Shown piece after piece: positions 37,095 to 47,166 of a DNA stretch of 64,000 bases. Source of the DNA: Tsuneonella sediminis (GTDB lineage: Bacteria > Pseudomonadota > Alphaproteobacteria > Sphingomonadales > Sphingomonadaceae); contig NZ_JBNCBU010000001.1 in the NCBI RefSeq assembly GCF_051912845.1, forward strand, positions 1,922,001 through 1,986,000. Reading direction: 5' to 3'. Numbering within the stretch: position 1 is the stretch's first letter; every line of letters begins with the position of its first letter. The notes beneath the pieces were generated by a model that worked only from the letters and a program-made list of their open reading frames with translations, made no database searches and had not been told where the DNA came from. The translations under genes were made by a program, and so were the position numbers.

Positions 37095-38006
37095 ATGATC
37101 ATCGCCTGCCCCGCCTGCGCGACGCGCTACGTCGTGCCGGACAGCGCCATAGGCGCAGAAGGCAGAACCGTGCGCTGCGCGAAGTGCCGCCACAGCTGGT
37201 TCCAGGACGGACCCGACCTCGAATTGGCGGTGGCCACGCCAGCACCCGGACAGGTACCCGCACAGGAAGCCCAGCCTCCTGCGCCGCCTCCACCCACGGC
37301 GGCCCTCCCGGACCAGGGCCAGCCTGCTCGGCCACCGGCGATCGATGATGAGGAGGAGCATCTACCGCCTCCCCCGCCTCCGGTGGCCGCGCAAGGCGAT
37401 GCAGCGGATCACGCCTCGCCATCTCCTGATCGGCCGGAACCGGCTATCGCCCCTGAGCCCGCGCCGCGCGAGCCAGCCGCCCCGACCGTGGTCGAGGCCG
37501 AGCCCGCCCCGGCGGCCGAGAGCGAGCATTACGGAGACGAAGTTTCGGCGTTCGACTACGAACCGCCGTTTCGCCCGCGGCGCAACATGGTCCGGGTGTG
37601 GACCATCGCGGCGGGGCTGTTCGCGGCGATCGCGCTGGGCACAATCGGGGCGGTCAGCTACTGGGGCCTGCCCGACTGGGTGCCGATCAACCGGCCGACC
37701 TTCGCACTAGAGCAGCCCGACCTCGTGCTCGATTTTCCGCGCGACCAGCAGGAACGGCGCACGCTGCCCAATGGCACCGAATACTTCGGCGCCAGCGGCA
37801 CGGTGAAGAACGTCGGGCGCGAGACCCGCAAGGTCCCCTCGATCCTGATCGTTCTCAGCGATGCCCGGGACCGGATCGTCTATACCTGGGAGATCGCCCC
37901 GCCCAAGCCCGAGCTCGCGCCGGGCGAGACGGTGACGATCAACGAGGCCGTCACCGACATTCCCAAGTCCGCCCGGTTCGTGGAGATCGGCTGGAAGCCG
38001 GACTGA
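37095..38006 (+). CDS. Zinc-ribbon DUF3426 protein with proline-rich linker
   Basis: A 303-residue membrane protein. The N-terminus is an MJ0042-type zinc ribbon with CxxC pairs C5/C8 and C28/C31. A long Pro/Ala/Glu-rich linker (about residues 45-145) follows, then one membrane helix (about 167-189) and a C-terminal DUF3426 domain ('VKNVGRETRKVP', 'PPKPELAPGETV') on the opposite side. The architecture suggests a sensor or scaffold joining cytoplasm and periplasm. It is divergent from ftsE. Function is unknown. Confidence 0.82.
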   Translation: MIIACPACATRYVVPDSAIGAEGRTVRCAKCRHSWFQDGPDLELAVATPAPGQVPAQEAQPPAPPPPTAALPDQGQPARPPAIDDEEEHLPPPPPPVAAQGDAADHASPSPDRPEPAIAPEPAPREPAAPTVVEAEPAPAAESEHYGDEVSAFDYEPPFRPRRNMVRVWTIAAGLFAAIALGTIGAVSYWGLPDWVPINRPTFALEQPDLVLDFPRDQQERRTLPNGTEYFGASGTVKNVGRETRKVPSILIVLSDARDRIVYTWEIAPPKPELAPGETVTINEAVTDIPKSARFVEIGWKPD

Positions 38007-38010
38007 TCGC

Positions 38011-39126
<1,116 letters not shown>

Positions 39127-39219
39127 GGGAGGCACTCCTTCGGCGGGTGCCGTTACAGTTGCAACCAGTTGCGGGCAAGCGCCTACATGAGACGGAACGC
39201 ACCCCGGCACGGGCCGAAA

Positions 39220-39237
39220 CCGTCACACACCTGTCAT
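39220..39237 (+). promoter_or_regulatory. Pho box upstream of the porin gene
   Basis: CCGTCAC-acac-CTGTCAT gives two seven-base repeats with a four-base spacer, matching the PhoB consensus CTGTCAT-N4-CTGTCAT at five and seven of seven positions. A TAG at 39248 follows ten bases after the second repeat, where a -10 would start. The start codon is 49 bases downstream of the box. A near-identical layout is found before pstS. Confidence 0.8.
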
Positions 39238-39286
39238 GCAAGCCGCCTAGGGGCGGCGCGAGAGTAACGCAGGCTTCACAAGGGCA

Positions 39287-40678
39287 ATGGAAGTGAAAAG
39301 GACCAAACTCACGATTTCGGCGCTAGCGATCGCGGTCTCGGCCGGTTGGGCGATGCCCGCCGCCGCGCAGGATACCGCCGCCGTCGCGCAGGAACTGGCG
39401 CAGATGCGCGCGCAGGTGGCAGCGATGGCGACTCGTATCGACAGTCTCGAGGCGCAGCTCGTCGCCGCCAAGGCCGAGGCGCAGGCGGCGACGACTGCGG
39501 CCGGGGCGGCTACCGCGAGCGCGGCGGCGGCAGCCGACGCTGCCAAGGCCGAGCCGGCAACCATGATCGCCTTCAAGGGCGCGCCCGAGATCACCGGCAA
39601 GGGCGGCTGGAGCTTCAAGCCGCGCGGCCGCGTCCAGATGGACACCGGCTTCGTCGACGCGCCCGACAGCACCGGGCGCCCGGACGGTTTCGGCAGCACC
39701 CTGCGCCGCGCGCGCCTGGGCATGCAGGGCGACATCCCCGGCGGGTTCGGCTACAAGTTCGAGGTCGATTTCGCGGGCGATGCTGTGACGCTGACGGACG
39801 CGTTTCTGACCTACAAGGACGGGTCCCTCACGGTCACGGCGGGCCAGCACAACAGCTTCCAATCGCTCGAGGAGCTCACCAGCAGTCTGCACACCTCGTT
39901 CATCGAGCGCGCGGCATTTACCGATGCCTTCGGTTTCGAGCGGAGGCTGGGCGTATCGGCCGAACTCGCCAAGGGCGACCTGGTGCTCCAGGGCGGGGTG
40001 TTCACCGACAACAACAGCGCGCTGCCGACTGGCAACGTGGGCTTCGACGGCCGCGCGGTCTTCGCGCCGAAGATCGGCAAGGGTCAGCTCCACCTCGGCG
40101 GATCGGTCCATCGGTACACGATAGACAATGCCGGGTCCTCGGTCCGTTATCGCCAGCGGCCGCTGGTGGCGTTCACCTCCGAAAGGTTCATCAACACCGG
40201 CAACATAACCGCCGATGGTGAGTTCGGATACGGGCTGGAGGCAGCCTATATCGGCGGGCCGCTGCACGTGGCGGGCGAAGCCTTCTGGCAACGGGTCGAC
40301 CGACCCGGCGCGCTGGCCGATCCCACGTTCTTCGGCGGGTACGCGGAGGTCGGGCTGTTCCTCACCAAGGGCGATACGCGCGGGTACAAGGGCGGAACCT
40401 TCGACCGGGTGAAACCAAAGAACGCTGTCGGCAAGGGCGGTTTCGGCGCGGTGCAGGTGAACCTGCGCTACGACCACCTCGATCTCGTCGACGCTGGCAT
40501 AGTCGGCGGCAAGCAGGACGGTTACCAGGGCAGCATCGTTTGGACCCTGACCGATTATACCAAGCTCATGCTCAACTACGGCCGGATGCAGTATACCGAC
40601 GCGGTCCATCCCGCCGCGGGCGGGGATCGTTCGTACCGCGTTAACGTCGTAGGGATGCGCGCCCAGATCGATTTCTGA
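39287..40678 (+). CDS. Phosphate-selective porin (OprO/OprP type)
   Basis: A 463-residue outer-membrane porin. A signal peptide ends at A-A-A-Q, an alanine-rich coiled-coil-like segment (about residues 30-90) follows, and the rest is a beta barrel ending in F. 'RARLGMQGDIPGGFGYKFEVD' and 'DAFLTYKDG' match the OprO/OprP phosphate/polyphosphate porin family. A Pho box lies just upstream, and pstS is the next gene, so phosphate uptake under starvation is well supported. The ATG at 39287 or the GTG at 39293 may start translation. Confidence 0.9.
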   Translation: MEVKRTKLTISALAIAVSAGWAMPAAAQDTAAVAQELAQMRAQVAAMATRIDSLEAQLVAAKAEAQAATTAAGAATASAAAAADAAKAEPATMIAFKGAPEITGKGGWSFKPRGRVQMDTGFVDAPDSTGRPDGFGSTLRRARLGMQGDIPGGFGYKFEVDFAGDAVTLTDAFLTYKDGSLTVTAGQHNSFQSLEELTSSLHTSFIERAAFTDAFGFERRLGVSAELAKGDLVLQGGVFTDNNSALPTGNVGFDGRAVFAPKIGKGQLHLGGSVHRYTIDNAGSSVRYRQRPLVAFTSERFINTGNITADGEFGYGLEAAYIGGPLHVAGEAFWQRVDRPGALADPTFFGGYAEVGLFLTKGDTRGYKGGTFDRVKPKNAVGKGGFGAVQVNLRYDHLDLVDAGIVGGKQDGYQGSIVWTLTDYTKLMLNYGRMQYTDAVHPAAGGDRSYRVNVVGMRAQIDF

Positions 40679-40691
40679 TGGCGCGGCAAGA

Positions 40692-40709
40692 CCGTCATGA
40701 GCCTGTCAC
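40692..40709 (+). promoter_or_regulatory. Pho box upstream of pstS
   Basis: CCGTCAT-gagc-CTGTCAC has the same seven-four-seven layout as the box before the porin, six of seven matches in each repeat. A TAG again follows exactly ten bases after the second repeat (40720), and the pstS start lies 46 bases downstream. PhoB control is inferred from family knowledge. Confidence 0.82.
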
Positions 40710-40755
40710 ACAACGCCGGTAGCGGCGCGCACGACCTAACAGAGGGCCTTTTGAA

Positions 40756-41805
40756 ATGAGCAAGTTCAAGACCATCGCGTTCGTCACTCTTTCCACCGTC
40801 GCGCTCGCCGCGTGCGGCGGCAGCGGCGGCGGTGCTTCGGCGAGCCGCGATTCGATCCGCGCGGTCGGATCGTCCACCGTCTATCCGTTCGCCAAGAAGG
40901 TCGCCGAGGAATTCGTCGCCGCGAACCCCGGCATGAAGAGCCCGCTGATCGAATCGACCGGCACCGGCGGCGGCATCAAGCTGTTCTGTGCCGGCGTCGG
41001 CGCGCAGCACCCCGACATCGCCAACGCCTCGCGCCGGATGAAGGCGAGCGAGTTCGAGGACTGCCGGAAGAATGGCGTCACCGAGATCCAGGAGATCCAG
41101 GTCGGCCTCGACGGCATCGCCTTTGCCTCTGCCAAGGGGGGCATCATGATGAACCTGAGCCCCGAAATCGTCTACAAGGCGATCGCCGCCAAGCCGTTCG
41201 GCAAGGACCAGACTGCCAGGACCTGGAAGGACGTCGACCCTTCGCTGCCGGCTGAAAAGATCCTCGTCTACGGCCCGCCGTCGACCTCGGGCACCCGCGA
41301 CGCGCTGAAGGAACTCGTCCTTCAGAAGGGTTGCGAGAGCGACCCGGCGATGAAGGCGATGAAGGACAGCGACAAGGACAAGTACGAGCAGATCTGCACC
41401 GAGGTGCGGGCCGACGGCGCCTATGTCGACCAGGGCGAGCAGGACAACCTCATCGTCCAGAAGATCGAGAGCAACCCCAAGGCCGTGGGCATCTTCGGGT
41501 ATTCCTATCTCGAGGAGAACATCCAGAAGCTGCAGGACCTGCCGATGAACGGGGTCGAGGCGACGTACGAGAACATCTCGAACTTCACCTATCCCGGCGC
41601 CCGCCCGCTTTACCTCTACGTCAAGAAGGCGCACGTGGGCGTCATCCCGGGTCTTGCCGAGTTCCTCGCGGTCTGGCCGAAGGTGTGGGACAAGGACGGT
41701 CCGCTGGCGAAGATCGGTTTCGTCGCCGCGCCGGAAGACGTCCGCGCCGCCAACGCCAGGACGATCGCCGATGGCACGACGATGACGGCCGAGGGACTCA
41801 AGTAA
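40756..41805 (+). CDS. pstS: Phosphate ABC transporter substrate-binding lipoprotein
   Basis: PstS captures phosphate in the periplasm for the Pst transporter. The 349-residue protein starts with a lipoprotein signal whose lipobox is L-A-A-C (C20), then 'IRAVGSSTVYPFAKKVAEEF' and 'ESTGTGGGIKLFC' and 'GPPSTSGTRDALKELV', which contact phosphate in this family. A Pho box precedes it. No pstC, pstA or pstB follows, so the permease genes must be elsewhere. A strong two-way terminator lies 24 bases after its stop. Confidence 0.95.
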   Translation: MSKFKTIAFVTLSTVALAACGGSGGGASASRDSIRAVGSSTVYPFAKKVAEEFVAANPGMKSPLIESTGTGGGIKLFCAGVGAQHPDIANASRRMKASEFEDCRKNGVTEIQEIQVGLDGIAFASAKGGIMMNLSPEIVYKAIAAKPFGKDQTARTWKDVDPSLPAEKILVYGPPSTSGTRDALKELVLQKGCESDPAMKAMKDSDKDKYEQICTEVRADGAYVDQGEQDNLIVQKIESNPKAVGIFGYSYLEENIQKLQDLPMNGVEATYENISNFTYPGARPLYLYVKKAHVGVIPGLAEFLAVWPKVWDKDGPLAKIGFVAAPEDVRAANARTIADGTTMTAEGLK

Positions 41806-41829
41806 GCGCCGCGCGCAAGGCCAACGAAA

Positions 41830-41863
41830 AAGGGCCCCGCCGGATCGCTCCGGCGGGGCCCTT
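41830..41863. terminator. Bidirectional intrinsic terminator between pstS and TonB receptor
   Basis: A 15-base perfect stem AAGGGCCCCGCCGGA pairs with TCCGGCGGGGCCCTT around the loop TCGC. On the plus strand it is followed by ccttttgg, and on the minus strand the stem ends in ctttttcg, giving a T-run each way. It therefore suits both pstS and the convergent receptor gene, which ends 26 bases beyond. Confidence 0.9.
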
Positions 41864-41889
41864 CCTTTTGGTGGTGCGTGCCGCGAAGC

Positions 41890-44544
41890 TCAGTACTTTA
41901 CGCGCAACCGCACGTAGTAGAACCCTCCGTTGATGCCGAACGGACCGCCCGAGCGCGGATAGACCTGGCCATCTGCGAGACTGTCGGTCAGCGCGTAGAT
42001 CGGGTTGGTGGTCGTCGGCGCGATGCGGTCGGGATAGGTGTCGAACAGGTTGTTCGCGCCCACCGTCAGGGTGAAGTGGTCCATGAAGGTGTAGCTGGCG
42101 TCGAGGTCGACGGTCGCCTTTCCGCTGAACCGCTGGCCCGGGTATTCGAGCTGGTTCGCCCACGAGCTGAAATAGTTCACCCGGCCGTTGAGCTGGAAAT
42201 CGCCCATCTGCCAGTTGGCCGACGCGTTGAGGCGGTGCTTGGGCGGCAGGTTGGCGATGTTGAACCGCTGCGCCGCGCTGATCACCGACGGGTCGAAGTC
42301 GGTCACCTTGCTCTTGTTGTAGGCGTAGGCGAGCGTGGTGTTGAGCGAACCCCCGGCAAGGCCGGTGCGGTAGCTCGCCACCGCGTCGATGCCCTTGGTG
42401 GACGTATCGAAGCCGTTGGTGAAATAGTTCACGTCGCCGTCGACGCCCACGATCGCCAGCGCGGGCAGCGCCGCGACGTCGGCAGCAGTGACCCGGAACG
42501 TCTGCGAGATGCCGATGCGGTTGCGGACGTCGATGATGTATCCATCGACGGTGAGGGTGAAAGCGTCCATCGGCTTGAAGATGAAGCCCGCGCCGTAGTT
42601 GTTCGAACGTTCCGGGCGCAGCGACTGGGCGCCGTAGAACTGCGCGATCGCGCTCGTTGTCGGATAGGTGCCGGTCTGCACCTGGTTGCCGCTGCGGAAG
42701 TTCGTGGTGACGATCTGGGTGTTGTTCTGGCCCGGCGACGGAGCGTGGAAGCCCGTGCCCACCGTGGCGCGAACCGAGAACGCCGGGCTCAGCTCGGCCA
42801 GCGCATTGGCCTTCCACACGAACGCGCTGCCGAAGGTGCTGTAATCCTCGTACCGGCCCGCGACGCCCATGGTGAACGCCTCGGTGATGTCGGCTTCCGC
42901 ACCCACGTAGATGCCGTAGCTGTCCTGGTCGCTCTTGCCCGCGAACGCCGGGCTCACGCCGCCGTATCCGCTTGCCGCGGGCGACTGCGTGGCGACGATC
43001 TGCTGGCCGCTGCTGTTGAGGGCGGGCTGGTAGACGCCGGGCGAGACCTGCACGTAAAGCGGCTGCCGGGCATAGGGACCCGCAGCGTAGGACTGCGTGT
43101 CGCCGACCGTCTTCTCGTACTCCTCGCGCCGGTATTCCGCGCCGCCCGACAGCGTGATCGGGCTCGCGAAGCCGACCTCGAGCGGATAGGTCAGGTCGAG
43201 GTTCACCATCTGCTCGCGCTGGATCAGGTCGCCGAAGAAGAACTCGGTCTGGCTCTGCGGACCGAACGAGGCGCTGAGCGAGTTGGTCATCGACAGCGAC
43301 AGCGAATTGCGCGCCAGCGTTGCGGACAGGTCGTATGTCAGGCCGCCGCCGAGTTCGCCCTTGACCCCGCCGGTGCCGTAACGCTGCTCGACATCGCCGA
43401 TGAAGCGCGGGGTGAAGCCGCCCGGATAGATCGAGGCGAAGCTGAAGGTGTTGGCGTCCTGCACGAATCCGGTCGCCGGGCACGTCGCGTTGCCGGTGGG
43501 GCAGCGTGTCAGGTAGATCGTGTTGAACGAGCCGTTGCGGTTGTTCGTGCGCGTCGCCGGAGTGCCCGAGCCGTCGTTGACGACGAGCCCGGTCGCGGTG
43601 AGCGAAGGACGGTAGTTGAAGCTCTGGTTGGCGGTACTCTCCGCGTAGTTGACCGTCAGGTACAGCTGCGCCGCGTCGCCCGCGAGATCGATTCCGGCGT
43701 TGCCGAACAGCTTGATCCCGTCACCCGGCGAGGACCCCCAGATCTGCGCGGGAAGACCTTCGGTGAAGTTGGGGATGGTGTTCGCGAGCGAAGGGTTGAG
43801 AGTCGCGAAGTTGACCGCCGTCGGGCGGGTGCGGCCGCGGCTGGTGCCATCGGTGTCGTACCATTCGCCCGAAAGCGACAGGAACCCGGAATCGGCGAAG
43901 TTGAAACCCGCGTAAGCGCCGACCTGGATGCGATCACCATCGCCTTCGTAGGTCTCGCCCCACAGTCCGGTGAGTTCGAAGCCGGCGTCGTCGCGGATCT
44001 GGTAGTTGATGACGCCGCCGATCGCGTCCGAGCCGTACTGGGCGGTCGCACCGTCGCGCAGGATCTGCAGGTTCTTTACCGAGATCGCGGGAATATTCGA
44101 AATGTCGGCGCCCTGCGAGCCGTACGACAGCGCGGTGTCCGCGCCCGAATATACCTGCACCAGCGCAGCGCGATTGTAGCGCTTGCCGTTGACCATGACG
44201 AGGATCTGGTCCGCACCCAGCCCGCGCAGCGAGGGCGGTCGAACGAAGGTCGACGCGTCCGAGATCGTGTTCTGCGGGACGAAGAACGAAGGCACGATGT
44301 TGCGCACGGTGTCGAGCATGTCGACCGCGGGCTGCGCGGTCAGCTCCTGCGAGCCGATGACGTCGATCGGGGACGGGGAGTCGGTCACCGACCTGTCGGT
44401 CCGGCGCGTGCCGATGACGACGATGGATTCGTCCTCGTCGGCGGCGGGCGTGGTGCTGGTGCTCTGGGCCATCACGGGTTGCGCCGAGAGCGCGGCGAGC
44501 GTGGCGGCCGTTCCGGCGAGGAGCCGGGTGCGATACGAAGTCAT
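41890..44544 (-). CDS. TonB-dependent outer-membrane receptor
   Basis: An 884-residue receptor with signal peptide ending Q-P-V-M-A-Q, TonB-box-like 'ESIVVIGTRRTDR', 'DSPSPIDVIGSQEL' and plug motif 'LQILRDGATAQYGSDAIGG'. This pattern belongs to a broad receptor group in sphingomonads and caulobacters; the ligand is unknown. The ATG at 44544 follows a strong gggagg. It converges on pstS and shares its terminator, but no Pho box was seen in its upstream 159 bases (44545-44703), so phosphate regulation is not shown. Confidence 0.92.
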   Translation of the reverse strand: MTSYRTRLLAGTAATLAALSAQPVMAQSTSTTPAADEDESIVVIGTRRTDRSVTDSPSPIDVIGSQELTAQPAVDMLDTVRNIVPSFFVPQNTISDASTFVRPPSLRGLGADQILVMVNGKRYNRAALVQVYSGADTALSYGSQGADISNIPAISVKNLQILRDGATAQYGSDAIGGVINYQIRDDAGFELTGLWGETYEGDGDRIQVGAYAGFNFADSGFLSLSGEWYDTDGTSRGRTRPTAVNFATLNPSLANTIPNFTEGLPAQIWGSSPGDGIKLFGNAGIDLAGDAAQLYLTVNYAESTANQSFNYRPSLTATGLVVNDGSGTPATRTNNRNGSFNTIYLTRCPTGNATCPATGFVQDANTFSFASIYPGGFTPRFIGDVEQRYGTGGVKGELGGGLTYDLSATLARNSLSLSMTNSLSASFGPQSQTEFFFGDLIQREQMVNLDLTYPLEVGFASPITLSGGAEYRREEYEKTVGDTQSYAAGPYARQPLYVQVSPGVYQPALNSSGQQIVATQSPAASGYGGVSPAFAGKSDQDSYGIYVGAEADITEAFTMGVAGRYEDYSTFGSAFVWKANALAELSPAFSVRATVGTGFHAPSPGQNNTQIVTTNFRSGNQVQTGTYPTTSAIAQFYGAQSLRPERSNNYGAGFIFKPMDAFTLTVDGYIIDVRNRIGISQTFRVTAADVAALPALAIVGVDGDVNYFTNGFDTSTKGIDAVASYRTGLAGGSLNTTLAYAYNKSKVTDFDPSVISAAQRFNIANLPPKHRLNASANWQMGDFQLNGRVNYFSSWANQLEYPGQRFSGKATVDLDASYTFMDHFTLTVGANNLFDTYPDRIAPTTTNPIYALTDSLADGQVYPRSGGPFGINGGFYYVRLRVKY

Positions 44545-44703
44545 GCAGTGAACCTCCCTGTTCGAAGTCAGGAAGTTACGCCTGGTCATCGGATGCGCGC
44601 AATTATCCGGGATTTTCGGTCGTCGATTTGAAGCCCGATGTTGCGCAAACGCTACATGTAACTTCGGTTATTATGCACGCGATGGCACGACGTTACGCGT
44701 CGC

Positions 44704-47058
44704 TTACAGAGGATTGCCGTCCTTATCGCGGTATATGTCGCGCCGGCCGACATGGTTGGCCGGACCCACGAGCCCGTCTTCCTCCATCCGCTCGATCCAC
44801 TTGGCGGCGGTGTTGTACCCGACTCCCATCTGGCGCTGGAGCCACGATCCGCTCGCCTTCTGGTGCTCGAACACGATCTGGCAGGCCTGCCGGTACTTAC
44901 GCTCCTCGGGATTGTCGCTGGCGGTAAGCTCGTCGTCGAAGCTGAAGCCGAAGCCGTCTTCCGGCTCCTCGGTCACGGCATCGACGTAATCGGGCTTGCC
45001 TTGGCCGCGCCAGTGCTCGGCGACCGCCTCCACCTCCTCGTCCGAAACGAACGGGCCGTGCACGCGCACGAGAGCGCCGGTCGAGGGCTTGTAGAGCATG
45101 TCGCCCTTGCCGAGCAGCTGTTCGGCGCCCTGTTCGCCCAGAATCGTGCGGCTGTCGATCCGGCTGGTCACGTTGAAGCTGATGCGCGTGGGCAGGTTGG
45201 CCTTGATCACGCCGGTGATGACGTCGACCGAGGGGCGCTGCGTCGCCATGATCAGGTGGATGCCCGCCGCGCGGCTCTTCTGGCTGAGCCGCTGGATCAG
45301 TACCTCGATCTCCTTGCCAACGGTAACCATCAGGTCGGCGAGTTCGTCGACGATCAGGACGATCTGGGGCAGCGGCGCGTAGTCGAGCTGCTCTTCCTCG
45401 AAGATCTCCTCTCCGGTGTCGGGGTCGAACCCGGTCTGGACCCGGCGGCCCAATGGCTTGCCCTTGGCGATCGCGCTCCGCACCCGCTCGTTGAAGCCCG
45501 AAATGTTGCGCGCGCCGATGCTGCTCATCATGCGGTAGCGGCGCTCCATCTCCTCGACCGCCCATTTCAGCGCGCGAACCGACTTCGACGGCTCGGTGAC
45601 CACCGGCGAGAGCAGGTGCGGGATGTCGTCGTAGCTCTTGAGCTCCAGCACCTTGGGATCGATCAGGATCAGGCGGCACTCGTCGGGAGTGAACTTGTAG
45701 AGCAGCGACAGCAGGATGCAGTTGAGGCCGACCGACTTGCCCGAGCCGGTTGTGCCGGCGACGAGCAGGTGCGGCATCGCGGCGAGGTCTGCGACGATCG
45801 GTTCGCCCGCGATGTCCTTGCCCAGGATGATCGGCAGCGAACCCTTCGCATTGACGAAGGCGTCACACGCGGCGAGTTCCTTCAATGCGACCATCTGGCG
45901 GTCGGCGTTGGGCAGCTCGATGCCCATCACGGTCTTGCCGGGGATCGAGGAAACACGCGCGCTGATCGCGCTCATGTTGCGGGCGATGTCTTCGGCAAGG
46001 CCGATCACCCGGCTCGCCTTGATGCCGGGGGCGGGCTCCAGCTCGTACATGGTGACCACCGGGCCTGTGCGGACGGCGGTGATCTCGCCCTTCACGTTGA
46101 AGTCGTCGAGCACGGTCTCGAGCAGCCGCGCGTTGCGTTCCAGCGCCAGCCTGTCGAGCTTGGGCGCCGCGTGGACGGGTGGTTCTTCCAACAGGTCGAG
46201 GCTGGGCAGCTGGTAGTTGGCGAACAGATCGGTCTGCGCCTTCTTGCCGGCGGGCCGCGCGGCGCGGGGCGCGGCGGCCGGATCGGCGATCTCCGGTGCC
46301 CGTCGCTCGGCGATTTGCGGGAGATCGGCTTCCTCTCGCTCCCGCTCGCGCCGCGCGCGGGGCTTGGGGATGATGTCGAGGTCGGTCAACTGCGGAGGCA
46401 GGCTGGGGGCGCGCCTGAGGAAACGCGGCAGCGTGAGAAGCTGCACCCAGTCGAGCGCGAAGACGCGCGTCACCCCGGCGACCCCTCCGGCGAGCGCGAC
46501 GAGCGCAAGCCCGAGTACCACCCACCCGCTCGCCGCTTCGCCCAGCCGCGCCGCGACCGCTTCGATGGCGCCCGCTCCCAGCAGGCCCGCGATGCCGCCC
46601 ATCGACGCGGGAAGCGACCCGCCCGGCCCGTCGAACGCCAGCGCCAGGACCGTCCCGAGCAGGGCCATCGAGAACAGCAATAGCCCGACCGGACGCCACC
46701 AGCGCGTGTGGTCCTCGCGGTCTTCCTCCTCCACGTCCCGCCAGAGCTTGCGCGCCGCGATGTAGAGCATCGGCAAGAACAGCACCCCGGTCACGCCGAA
46801 CAGGAAGAATACCCGCTCCGATAGCCAGGCGCCGGACGGACCCATCCAGTTGCGGACGTCGTCGCCCGCCGCCGCGGTCGACGCGCTCGGATCCGTCTGC
46901 GTGTAGCTGGCGAGAGCCAGGCCGAGGAACAGCATCGCGGTCAGCAGCCCCGCGGCGCCCGCGATCTGGCCCGCGCGGCGCAGCGAACGGCGCAGCGCCG
47001 CGCGCCAGTCGGTCGCCGGCGCTCTTCCGCCCGGGCGGCTCATCGCGCGTGTTGCCAT
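44704..47058 (-). CDS. ftsK: DNA translocase FtsK
   Basis: FtsK moves DNA through the closing septum and helps resolve chromosome dimers. The 784-residue protein has four or five N-terminal membrane helices, a short linker, then the motor: Walker A 'LLVAGTTGSGKSVGLN', Walker B 'IVLIVDELADLMV', and the C-terminal gamma domain 'GSWLQRQMGVGYNTAAKWIE', which reads orienting DNA sequences. The linker is short for FtsK, like the SpoIIIE-type proteins. The upstream neighbour is a ThiE-like gene 108 bases away on the same strand. Confidence 0.96.
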   Translation of the reverse strand: MATRAMSRPGGRAPATDWRAALRRSLRRAGQIAGAAGLLTAMLFLGLALASYTQTDPSASTAAAGDDVRNWMGPSGAWLSERVFFLFGVTGVLFLPMLYIAARKLWRDVEEEDREDHTRWWRPVGLLLFSMALLGTVLALAFDGPGGSLPASMGGIAGLLGAGAIEAVAARLGEAASGWVVLGLALVALAGGVAGVTRVFALDWVQLLTLPRFLRRAPSLPPQLTDLDIIPKPRARREREREEADLPQIAERRAPEIADPAAAPRAARPAGKKAQTDLFANYQLPSLDLLEEPPVHAAPKLDRLALERNARLLETVLDDFNVKGEITAVRTGPVVTMYELEPAPGIKASRVIGLAEDIARNMSAISARVSSIPGKTVMGIELPNADRQMVALKELAACDAFVNAKGSLPIILGKDIAGEPIVADLAAMPHLLVAGTTGSGKSVGLNCILLSLLYKFTPDECRLILIDPKVLELKSYDDIPHLLSPVVTEPSKSVRALKWAVEEMERRYRMMSSIGARNISGFNERVRSAIAKGKPLGRRVQTGFDPDTGEEIFEEEQLDYAPLPQIVLIVDELADLMVTVGKEIEVLIQRLSQKSRAAGIHLIMATQRPSVDVITGVIKANLPTRISFNVTSRIDSRTILGEQGAEQLLGKGDMLYKPSTGALVRVHGPFVSDEEVEAVAEHWRGQGKPDYVDAVTEEPEDGFGFSFDDELTASDNPEERKYRQACQIVFEHQKASGSWLQRQMGVGYNTAAKWIERMEEDGLVGPANHVGRRDIYRDKDGNPL

Positions 47059-47166
47059 CGCTGCTTCCCCTGATGCGGGCCCGCGAAAGCGCCGCCTTCG
47101 CCCGAGGCCCCCTCGTCCTTCCGGTGTTATCGCAGGCGGGGGACTCGCCCGTCAAGAATCCTCGCG

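Noticed and set aside
41878..44631. 917-codon open frame antisense to the TonB receptor
   Set aside because: It is rich in Arg, Ala, Val and Gly with no domain pattern, and mirrors the real receptor on the other strand. Long antisense frames are expected at this GC content.
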